Assembly: GCA_905220665.1 (NCBI GenBank)
Contig: CAJNAR010000173.1
Span: 1-64,000, forward strand
Source of the DNA: Albugo candida
Lineage: Eukaryota > Oomycota > Peronosporomycetes > Albuginales > Albuginaceae
Length of the DNA stretch: 64,000 nucleotides
Reading direction: 5' to 3'
Shown: one piece after another, positions 54,179 to 64,000 of the stretch
Layout of the letters: the number at the start of each line of letters is the position of its first letter
How positions within the stretch are numbered: position 1 is the first letter of the stretch
Translations under genes and position numbers: made by a program
The notes under the pieces: generated by a model
The model's input: only the letters and a program-made list of their open reading frames with translations
What the model was told of the DNA's origin: nothing
Databases searched by the model: none

Positions 54179-57100
54179 AATCATGGTCCTTGAGAGCTGA
54201 AGAGGAAGCTGGTCGCATAGATCAAGTTGCGAAGCACCCCACATTTTGGCACAACTTATCTATAAGACCTATTGTTACTCCTCAGTCGTCCAACTTATTC
54301 TAAAAGCAAAAATTGCGCTAATTTCGGATGTCAAAGCTTTTCCGAGACATGACATCATGTCCCGCATACGTGAAAAAGAAACAAACGTTAGTGTCATCGC
54401 ACGCATCAACACCAATGATATCATCAGCACTCAGATCACGTGTATTCATTCGATATTCTCGTCGATGTTTTGCTTATGATATTTCTACAGCCGTTGTATT
54501 CGCGAATGATGTGGTGTGCTCGCTTCTTCCAACCGGCACATCCTAAGTGACTGTGAAGGCCGTCCAGTCGCTGTTTTGCTTTCTTACGGCTCACATATCA
54601 AAAGCACGTAAACTTATGATCGCGAAGGGGCTTCAAGATCAACCATTCAGTTTGGTCCTGCTTCGAACGCAAACAACTAAAGAACAGTAGCCAGGAGCAT
54701 AGTCGCCAAGACCAAGACATGAGGGTGCTCTGTAGATGATAGAGCTATAAAGAAAAAGCGCGCAATACGGCTGCTTTTATACTGCAGGGCGCCATTTTTT
54801 AATGCTTTCCCGACGAATGCCTGACGAATTCTGTCAACAGCTAGGCTGTGACTTGACTTTTTCTTTATTTCATGACAATCGTTTCAATTCTCAGCATTTA
54901 TGGTATCCCTTTGGCTAGAATGAGGGGAAGAGTTCAACGAAAGCATTTAAATTAGAGGAGAAAACGTTTTATTGGATACCAATGCATGTAACAGTTCCAA
55001 AAGATATCAACTTGAACGCTATAGAAGAAAATCGAGTTATGATATCAGACGCCGGATGTCGGGGATGCTTTTGCTGTTCTCGGTACTTCGTGCTACTTGG
55101 GAGATGACTAGAAAATCAACGCTACCCAGAAAAAATTCTATGCAAATAAATGTTCTATCATAAAACTATTCGACATTCAAGATGTGTAGCAAGCACTTCT
55201 TTTAGTCAGCTGCGTGCTGCGCCGCTATGACGTCATCAGCTGCCTTAGCCTACGTATCTTCCTATTGGCCGAAACATGACGACGATGGCAACAGTACGAT
55301 TAAGACATTTGAGCTGGGTTTTCTGTAAGTCATATATTGTTTCGATTTATTTTGACATTGATTTCATACAACCACTCGTCTCGCCCAATATGAGAGAATT
55401 TCGAAGTCGATTTGATTCTAGCCTTTTGTGGGTTTCATGGTTGTGGAGGAAGCACGATGTGCGCGCCCTTTTGCGGATCGCAGGGACTTGACAATGATTT
55501 TTCCCACTATCCAGAGATATCTACAACGAAGTATTAAAATTGGACGAATGTGGCATGGTGTGCATTTTTTGTATTGCTTATAAGTGATCAAAAAAAAAAT
55601 ACGCGAGCAGAAAGAGGGTCTGACCTGTGAAAAGACACTGATAGAGGCTGACATCGCTCAAGAATTGGAGGACATACCTGTCACGCAAAATACTCCGTCA
55701 CTGAAGACAATCCTCATTCGAAATCTGGCAAAACAGTCTAACTCGCGGAGACTAAGACACTGGAAGTAGGAAGGTGTAGTGATAGGAGGATCTTCAAGGG
55801 TATGAAAGGCACGGTAAAATTCCTTGATGTGCAAAACAAGCAAAATCAAGAAATTTGGTGTAAAAATAGTCCTTTTTTCTCTCATAGAAGAAAATTGGAA
55901 CTACTGACCAAGGCGTTTGTAGCTTTCAAGGACCAGAGGCGAAACGTTTAACTCTAGCATTTTCGTTTGGACTCGAGATCCTCGAAGAATAATCGAAGAT
56001 TGGTTTACACCCCACCGAAGGATATGTTTTTGTAAAGGTTGTTTTTAAGCATGTGAAATATATGGTGGAGGTAAGTAGTTCAAAGCATCCTGTGACCTTC
56101 GGTGCGCTGAAAAAATCAAACCCGCGTCTCAACCTTTACAGAGAGTTCAACGATTATTTGTGTAAAATTAGACTATGTGTGCTGAATATGTCCATAATTG
56201 CTGATTGCTGGTTTTTGCCAAATTTGACAAAGTGTACTGCAATTTCGTGTAAGAATGGTTACTAGCATAATTATACTAACCTGTCGATACGTGCTCTTTT
56301 TATTCACTCTACTTGTGGCGTCTACTATCTAAGCCGCCATGAAAACATGTGTGTTACTTTCCCACTGCTACATCCTTAAAGCCTCTTCATGCTTGCTTAT
56401 CCTTCACAATTGTGAACAATGAATTTTTATGCTTGCAAACTTTGCTACGTAATGCTGATTGACGGTGCAGCTAATATACCATGCTTTCCATCAATGCTGC
56501 ACGCCCTGCCTCAGTACGAGCTGATACTAGCCCGAAGCCTTTCTGTTTTTTTCTCAAGTCGATAAATATTTTCTAGCTAGCTTTCGCTCACGCTGTTATA
56601 GTATTCCGTTGTCTGGTTTGCATTTAGTGGTTTTCTTGCAACGAGTCGCAATTCTGGAGTGCTATAATCTTGTTCAACTCGTGGTGCATCTTCAGGATAT
56701 GAATGGGACTCATTGTGTTACTGGAAAAGAGAAAGAGAAAAGAAGAAGGTTATAGGCAAGCGTCATTTTCGTATTCGTTGTAATTATGGTGCTTTTTTAG
56801 ACAATTCCTCTGCTTTGAATGTATTGAGCTGTTACTATCCGCTGTACACTGCAGTTCGGGCTTGCCTCGATTTGTCGCCAGCCAGACTTGTCATGACAAT
56901 TTCGACGGATACACACAGTAAGTGTTCCGGCACAAAGGCGCACTATTTACAAGACGCAATCTCGTGAAAACAAACGATATTATAGACCACACATAAGTAA
57001 ATTTTTCGGAACACCTGTGAAACCGGCGCTAAAGATTTAGAATTTGTCGCAGTTACCAATCTCAAGAAGATTAGCAGTAAGTTGGCTTTATCACTCGCTG

Positions 57101-58152
57101 CCTTGCTACTCCATTCTTCATCTCTTTCATGCGCACGCATGGATACGACGAAAGCATGGAAGGTCTAACCTTTTTGGTTCTTGGGGTCTGACTGCAGCGC
57201 CGACATCGCATAATAACTCAGACTACTTTCCTGGGATGACGTTTCGTTTCAAGCATAAGCCGAGAAAATTCGGGAAGCCTCCTCACAGAATTCTCGCTCT
57301 CTTCTACTGGAGTTTTCACATTACAATAGATCGGTCTTGTATCTAGGTGTCTAATAGTCTGCATATACAAAAACGAGCTTCTATAGCCCAGACTTCGCCT
57401 CAATCGGGACGAGAAGAAAAACAGGATTTGTTTGTGAGCTATCCAGGAGTTCCTTGTGGAAAACGAGAATACCATAATAACGAGTAGCGATTGGGAGCGC
57501 ACTCTCCGCGTCGCTGTTTAACTCGTTGTGTCGGAGAAAATTATGAGACGGACAACCATTCGGTTATTAAGACAGCGTTCGATGTGAAACTAATGTATGT
57601 GCCACCTTTATACACACCACCATGCTGCACATCTGCCCTTTGTTTAAAGATGCCGCAAATGTTTATGAAAGCATCAAACCTGGAGCATTCTTATCGAGGC
57701 CAAGATCATTACCGAGAGCATGATTATGAATAAAATCTAGAAGCGGACTTGATAATGATGATTCAAAGCAGCTTTTCATCCGAAAAGTGATCGGCGAAGC
57801 ATAGCATATCATTATGGCCGAAAATTATTTGATTGCGACGTTCCTCACTTAAGTAGTAGCATTGGCTCGATTCCTCCGTGCATACGAGGCGCGTGATCGT
57901 TGAGTTCACTCGAAATTAAGAAAGGCTCAGAACGGAAGCGCCTAAGCAACTCTCTCAGTTGGAAATTAGTATCAACTGTTCCCTGAAACAGGGAATTTCT
58001 CCATGCCGTGACTTGTCGATCGAAAGTGCGGTTAGTTATTTACTTCTTCACTTGCTAATAAGCTCACCCATGCGATCCTAGTTTAGGTGTTACATTATGG
58101 AACGTGACCTTGTCTGAGGTTACCAACGCGAAATTCGCTCATGGAATAGCGC
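54179..58152. other. Four-kb gene-poor stretch with isolated exon-like frames
   Basis: No gene model is supported. The most coding-like piece is a plus-strand frame from 55420 (PFVGFMVVEEARCARPFADR) to a TAA near 55579-55581. The same frame continues to 55769 (LTCEKTLIEADIAQELEDIP), and another frame follows to about 55950. An upstream ATG at 55276 has a GTAAGT donor at 55325. These may be exons of a small decayed gene. Frames at 56053-56265, 56713-56967 and 57044-57346 are unrecognised. Confidence 0.35.
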
Positions 58153-59208
58153 ATGGACGACAGTGTAGCACCCCAAATTGTCGAAAAGTGTAGCATACAC
58201 GCTCATACACGCAATATTTCAAGCGTAAAGTTTGCACCGAAAAATCCAATCCTGCTCGCAAGCTCATGTAAGTCAGTATCATTTCTATAATCACCTCGCG
58301 AATGAATGGAAAATGTCTTTATAGCTGCTGATGCGAGCGTAAAATTGTGGAATTTGACCCGCCCAGAAAATGCGGAAAGAGTTTTTGAGGGACATACACA
58401 AGGGATTTCTGACCTTGCTTGGTCGCCATCGGGCGGATGTATAGCCTCGGCATCCGATGATCATTCAGTACTACTTTGGGATTCGGAAACGGGGGCTAAT
58501 CTTGGAATGTTGGGCCAAAGAAAAGGTCGAAAATATGGTTATCAGTACACTCACGAAAGCATAGAGGTGGCTGGGCATACGAATTTTGTCTACTCTGTGG
58601 CTTTCAACCCACAAGAATCGCTACTTGCAAGTGCATCATTCGATGAAACAGTTCGCTTATGGGATTTGAGAAGTCACTCGTGTGTAGCGGTTATCGATGC
58701 TCATCAAGAAGCCATCACATGCGTGGCATTCTCTCATGACGGAACTCTGTTATCTACATCGAGTTATGATGGGGTAGCACGAGTTTGGGATATCTCTTCT
58801 CAACAGTGTCTTCGCACGCTTATTCTCGAGCGCCCTCCGGCTCCTCCTCGGACAGCTGTATCATACGTGAACTTCTCACCAAATAGTCGATACCTTTTGT
58901 GCTCCATGCTCAACCAGCGCATGTGTCTATGGGATTTTATGCGAGGTTCTGATACAATTGCAAAAGAGTATTCAGGTCACTTAAACAAGAACTTTTGTAT
59001 TTCGTCAGCCTGGTTCCGAAGCCGGGATAAACTTCTCATCGTGTCAGGTTCTGAGGATAACACTGTGGTTCTGTGGGACGCAATTGGACAGCAAGTGGTT
59101 CGAGTACTGCACGGACATGAAGAAGCAGTGATTTCAGTGAGTACAAGTGATGATTGCATTGCCTCCGCAGCTGGAGGATGCATCAAGATCTGGAGGAAAC
59201 AAACATGA
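58153..59208 (+). CDS. WDR5-like seven-bladed WD40 protein (COMPASS subunit)
   Basis: Two exons join in phase: 58153-58267 and 58325-59208, with a 57-bp intron (58268-58324, GTAAGT...TTTATAG, phase 1). The product has 332 residues, close to the 334 of human WDR5. Blade 1 spans the intron (HAHTRNISSVKFAP, then LLASSSADASVKLWN). Further blades read HTQGISDLAWSP, HTNFVYSVAFNP with SASFDETVRLWD, SSYDGVARVWD with CLRTLI, YVNFSPNSRYLL, NKNFCISSAWF and IVSGSEDNTVVLWD, closing with IKIW. These follow WDR5 blade by blade. WDR5/Swd3 holds the SET1/MLL histone H3 lysine-4 methyltransferase complex together and binds the H3 tail and WIN motifs; it acts in the nucleus. A small insertion (QRKGRKYGYQYTHESIE) sits between two blades. 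No frameshift is present, so the gene looks functional. Confidence 0.9.
58268..58324 (+). other. WDR5 intron
   Basis: A 57-bp intron with donor GTAAGT and acceptor TTTATAG. Splicing joins SSS-ADASVKLW across blade 1, exactly as the WD40 repeat requires. Confidence 0.85.
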
Positions 59209-60201
59209 CAAAATCATCATTTTGACAAGCGCGGTCATGAATATGATTGGTCATTACTCTGCTAATAGCGTTGGTGATTGGTTTGAATGGCAGACGTGAG
59301 CTTCAGTCCATAATAGTGCTATATTTTAATAAGGAGGTATATTTGCTTTGCCTAATATCTGCACTACACATGCACTATTGATAGGTTCTGTTGCAGTACT
59401 CTTGTGCATTCTGTGCAGTCACATTTGTAATCCACTTTTTGACCAATCATGCGGTTGGCCTTTTGACATGAAGGAAATTAAAGGCTTGAGAACTTTTATG
59501 CTGAAATTTATGTCCAGAACGAGTTCGACTATTACAGCTTCACCTGATCTCCATAGAAACTTAAGCTACTTTCTAAATCTCGAGAACAGATTTTTCGTGA
59601 CTAAAGAGTGATTGTATCTCTACGTGTGCCTTAATGGCTGTCAGAAACATATGGACATTTGATATCTCGGAAGATATCGCTGGCTTTACCACTTGACCTC
59701 ATTGTCATCAGCATTGAAGTTAGTACAAGAATTGAGACGTCGACGGTGCGTGTCAAAAACCATACTTCGTTCCGATTCGAAGCAGAGGGCAAATCGAGTT
59801 TTACTTCTCTCACTTCATCATTTCCTAGTCGACGGTAGGGACATAAAATGCACTCGACGCAATTGAGCAAAGATTCGCCAAACAGTTGTGCTCAAATTTA
59901 TATCGAATGTGTACTTTGTAGACAAGACACCCGCACTATGTAGCACAATTCTCGGTTTGCAAATTCAGTTCGACAGACTAATAAACAATCATATACCTTA
60001 GGCTTCAGCTCATTAGCTGATCGCAGAAGAATTTGCTTAGCAAGCAGACGTGGATCGTTTGGTCATGTGATCTTCTTCTCGAGCAATAATAATCCATTTT
60101 TGGAACTTGACCATGTCGTAACGGTACGAGTTGTTTACTTAATTCGTGCTCGAGCATTGATCTGCTACAATTAGAAAATTCTTCTCAATTGGATTATTGG
60201 C
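59209..60201. other. Intergenic, nothing recognised
   Basis: Frames at 59348-59611 (no early ATG) and 59870-59631 (minus) have no recognised features. The stretch leads into LINE copy C. Confidence 0.45.
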
Positions 60202-60211
60202 TGAAGGTCTG
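60202..60211. repeat. LINE copy C target-site duplication (left)
   Basis: TGAAGGTCTG, repeated exactly at 63302-63311. Confidence 0.85.
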
Positions 60212-63200
60212 GTTAACTCCGACGTGGGCATAAAGTGCTGGTCACAATGGTTGGAGGTAAATGGCGAGGATCTCTCTGTGGTGATATCGCCGAGATCTCC
60301 GTCAATCATAGCTTTTTCCCAGTAGAGAAAGCAACACTACACCTCTCAAAAGAAGATGGTGAACTGAAGTTGATTGCTGGTCCACTTCAGCTTGTATGCT
60401 AAGTTCTCCTCGATTATCTCAACGCGGAACAATATCTCAGCGCTCACGGTGAATGTCAATGAAATTCATAAAAATGGTCATCTTTTATCCGACCACGTCC
60501 TATCACAACACTCAATTTGTTGTGTTAAAAAAAACGAAGTTCCACGATTACAACCAATTGGACTCATTTCACTTTTTATTACATTCAAAAACGCAGCACA
60601 GAATTTTTCTAAATGACCACAACAGTGCGTTTATTTATCCAACTCAAAATCGCAGTGGCGGTGTGGTGACAATCCTTCGTTCGCACTTTCCCGGTTATAC
60701 AACAGCTAAAGCAGTCACCGAACGAAGAATTCGAAATCGCTATTTGGTTTTGCGTCTTCTCATTCACGATGCCCCTTCAAATGTTTATGCACCGGTCAAG
60801 GCCGAGGAACGAGTGTTTTTTTTATGAGTTACTGCTCTCCAACACTTTCGAATCGACCGCAACACATATCGTTTACGGTGATTTCAACACACCACTCGAT
60901 CCTGCTATCGATGCTTCGAGTGGAACAATTCCGGCACGAGCCAATTCGATTAGCCTGTTTGGAATGGCTTCACAGTTGGGTGTGGTAGACGCTTGGCGAA
61001 TTCAACATCCGGCTGAAAATGTAGACACAGGACCATTACCGCGCAAGAATTGACTAGATTACATCTGCATGTCGGAGGAGCTATTCAATATGGTATACAA
61101 AACCTCAGAATATTCCCGTCCACGACATGCCGGAGATCATCTGGCACAAAAAGAAACTTTTGCAAAATAGCCTCAATCTCCGGGTCGAGGATATTGGAAA
61201 TGTTCATCACGACTATTTGGATATCCACAAGCTGTCCAAGCAATCAAATTGGAAGCGAATTTGGTGCTCGAATCCCGGAAAAAATATGCGAAAGTTGGAA
61301 GACGAATATCAAGAATCAGCTTCAAGTAATTGAAATAAAAGAATTTCACAAGATAGCCGACTTGCTGCTGAGTCTAGCCAGCTTTTTTTTGGAATCCGAT
61401 TCAGCTCGATATCGCATTTAGGCCAGCAATCAGTCGCGGCATTTTACAAATCGAGTCTCGAACAATTCAGAATTTTGGTCGAAATCAATGCCAAATCCAA
61501 CCAAGAATCTTCGACATCACGTGAAGCATATGGGAAACTCTTCCAAGAAATATTTTCGCCCTCCGGATAGTTCTTGTCGTCGCGTGCCGATCGAAAATGT
61601 CACCAAAAAATGTGGCACCGTGACATCGAACCTGAGGGAGATTATTGACGAATTCAGATATCATTGGGGCGGTTTCATGGGCTCTCTTTATATCTCCGAA
61701 CCAACTCAGCTAATCCATGTGACAGAAATGAAAAAAAAACTACTCCATTCGATTCAAGTGTCCCTTGCGTCAGGAGAGCAAGACCGTTTCTCAGCCCGCT
61801 GAAGTAAGACTGAGATGGCGGAAGCGATCAAGCACATGCAGAGTAGTTCTTCTCCAGGAATGGATGGACTAGCAGCTGCATTTTATCTGCTTGATTCGGA
61901 AACGTTTGGCGAGTGTCTGAAGATCGTGTTAGAATTTCAGCTAGAAAGAGGTATCTTACTTCGATCACAACGTCACTCGGCAATAACATTATTGTACAAA
62001 AAAGGAACACGAGGTGATCCTGGGAACTATCGACCGATCGCAGTTCTTTGCGTCGATGTCAAAGTACTTTATAAAAGTGTTGGCGTATCGATTGCAACGG
62101 CTTTTGCCAAAATTGATCCATCAAAATCAAAAAGCGTTTGTGCGAGGAAGGTCAATGCATCACCATATTCGACATCTTTCTACATCCAAGACTTGGTCAC
62201 TCATCGTGGGGAGGAAGCTTATGCGACTTTTCTCGACTTTGAGAGATCTCATGATCGAGTCAATTGGACGTACATGTTTCACGTTTTGGAAAAAAAAGGC
62301 GTTGGAAGAATTTTCATTGACTGGGTTTATAATCGTACAATGGCTGAAGAAAAGTTATTGAGTCGACTTTACAATTAAGTTACAGATACTCCAGCGTATT
62401 CACTCGACGTTTGGTCTCATCAGTTGAATCCAACAAAACAGAAGTGGCAGCGCCTAATATTTGGGAGTACAAAGGAAGGAGAGGATTATTATTTCTCATC
62501 TATTCCACGCTCTCAACTCTCACAAATCGTCTGGAAACCTCCCGGTCCAACCAAGACTTATTCGATGTCTACATTGGTCATCACGGGAGAGATTAGACGC
62601 AATGGATTCAGAACTAGTTGAAACATTCATGGCTATATCACGGCATCTTCGAAAACGTGTATTACATATTGTCAAAGATCTACAGTTTCGTCTGGCCTTT
62701 CGATTGTTGCCAGTTCGATCTCATCTCTGGTCTAAAAGAACATTCATCCCGACTTTATATTGTGCATTCAGCCTTCGTGCGGTGCAGTGGAATCCGATAA
62801 ACATCTTTTTCTAGAGTGCGGTCATACGGCACAATTATGGAGGGAGTTATTCCCTAGTTGGGATTAGTTCTTCCTATCCCGACCACGTTGGCCGCATATT
62901 GCATGTGTACTCGTGCCGACACTTCTGCCGGCATGGAATGAATATCAGTAAATCATATCAGATTTATAGCTTGCATTGCAAGCAGTGACGCTGCACTTCG
63001 TCTGGACAGTTAGGTATCGTCGTTTGTTCGATCAGCGATCGGCAAGTCCGACAGTTCCAGCATTTTCCGTGATCTTGGTTTCGTTTAGTGCGCACGTTCG
63101 GTACTTTCAAAGACAGTATTACGATCAAGACGAACGCATCCAGCTTACAGAGGTGTTGAATCAACTCGCATGCAAGGATAGTTCGGTGGATTCTTCAGAA

Positions 63201-63301
63201 GTCGAAGATGATTGCTGCGAGTACGCCACAGACAAGTCAAACTGCAAGTGCAACTCTGATCCTAGTCCTTGTTGGATGGCTAATATATCGACACCTTCAA
63301 C
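60212..63301 (+). mobile_element. LINE copy C, 5'-truncated and internally deleted
   Basis: It begins at the position matching about 39845 of copy A and ends at the shared terminus GACACCTTCAAC, with a 10-bp target duplication. Endonuclease motifs (GDFNTPLDP, LDYICMS), RT start motifs (SSSSPGMDGLAAAFY, GNYRPIAVL, TFLDFERSHDRVNW) and the zinc domain remain, in several frames. The RT is cut at 62320 (IDWV) and jumps to sequence matching about 43240 of copy A, a deletion of about 1.3 kb. A second deletion removes about 290 bp of the 3' UTR near 63285. It is an old, dead copy. Confidence 0.88.
61815..62378 (+). pseudogene. LINE copy C reverse transcriptase remnant
   Basis: The frame holds the RT start up to the first catalytic-Asp box (DFERSHDRVNW), interrupted by a shift near 62070-62160, and then runs across the internal deletion into AEEKLLSRLYN. 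The FADD catalytic box is absent, so no RT activity is possible. Confidence 0.8.
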
Positions 63302-63311
63302 TGAAGGTCTG
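63302..63311. repeat. LINE copy C target-site duplication (right)
   Basis: TGAAGGTCTG, identical to 60202-60211. Confidence 0.85.
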
Positions 63312-64000
63312 ATTGTTACCCTTCATATTGCATCGATGCAAAGGAGAAGCATATATATGTCCATTCTATCTTGTAGACATCGGACAGGAATTGTGGAACT
63401 ACATCAACCTTCGCTGTCATATGTATATGTTGATGCATTTCACAGATGACAAACACTTGCTCAATTAAAATGTTAAGTGATGAGCTAAAATTGATTCGTT
63501 TATCACATCATTTGATAGATATATCCTTGCGCACTCGATATCGTCCGAACATGCCGTGACAAGATTTGATGGTTTGGTGATATTTTGAAAGTACTGCTGA
63601 ATTCTTCGGGAAATGTGCTGTCGGATGCTTAAGTTTTCATAGTGATGAAAAGAATGTACCTACTTCACGAGGTCTGAGTGCGGTAATAGAAATGATAGCG
63701 TGGTTTTGCTATTCGAATGGAATGCAGGGGTATCTGGATACTTATAGCGGTTCCGAGTACAAAATAGATAAGGAAATTCAGGGTTTAATTTAGGGTATCT
63801 GGATAACGTCTCTTGGCTTTTTTAGTATGTGGATTCATCTCGGTCCTTAACCTTATTAGATTTTCACATTTGTAAAAAAATCTTTTCATGTTTCTACGTT
63901 CTTACCTTAGCACTAGTTAGCAAAAATCCCAAGTTTTAGCTCATGCTCATTCTTATCCTTTTCGAAACCTAAAGACAAGATAAGTTCGAGGAACCAAATC
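63312..64000. other. Intergenic, nothing recognised
   Basis: No supported gene to the end of the window. The plus-strand frame that ends at 63449 is a run-on from the LINE copy C zinc domain. Confidence 0.5.

Noticed and set aside
58977..59186. Minus-strand frame opposite WDR5
   Set aside because: It is antisense to a well-supported WD40 gene and has no features.
1..64000. tRNA or rRNA genes
   Set aside because: No cloverleaf with B-box (GGTTCGAATCC type) or rRNA-like conserved core was recognised by eye; the tRNA-like CGTTGGGCTCATA at about 16919 is a retroelement primer site, not a tRNA gene.

Overview
The window looks like nuclear DNA of an oomycete, probably an obligate plant parasite with short introns such as a white rust or downy mildew; this is inference. 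The Ty3/gypsy and Ty1/copia proteins read like oomycete retroelements. WDR5 and one other gene have introns of about 40-80 bp, and the host genes (WDR5, Nup98-Nup96) are eukaryotic. No rRNA, tRNA, CRISPR array or bacterial operon was seen. Much of the window is old mobile DNA with many frameshifts, and one base (18357) is ambiguous.

Region by region. 1-12.3 kb is AT-rich and gene-poor: an intron-containing minus-strand gene (1318-2116), weak small ORFs, and a secreted protein (8609-9535) whose C-terminal half resembles an A1 aspartic-protease lobe with the catalytic triplet replaced. 12.3-17.15 kb is a minus-strand Ty1/copia element with both LTRs, a 5-bp target duplication and a half-tRNA-type primer site. 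17.34-26.25 kb is a decayed Ty3/gypsy element with chromodomain, split by a nested Mutator-like (MULE) transposon (21535-24235) with 124-bp terminal inverted repeats and a 10-bp target duplication. 28.4-32.4 kb is a second, LTR-poor copia relic on the minus strand. 33.8-36.0 kb is a broken transposase of a type common in basidiomycete fungi, containing a perfect fold-back palindrome.

37.46-44.52 kb is a full-length L1-like LINE (copy A) with a 14-bp target duplication, inserted at the edge of a tandem array rich in TGACGT. 52.3-54.2 kb (copy B, minus strand, 5'-truncated, frame intact) and 60.2-63.3 kb (copy C, internally deleted, 10-bp target duplication) are the same family. Between them lie a small secreted protein (45214-45705), a decayed Nup98-Nup96 gene on the minus strand (51660-46135) whose Nup96 half is still a 707-codon open frame, and an intact two-exon WDR5 homologue (58153-59208).

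How they relate: the only clearly healthy housekeeping gene is WDR5. The rest is a TE-rich, probably heterochromatic neighbourhood holding two signal-peptide proteins, a setting typical of filamentous-pathogen effector candidates (inference).
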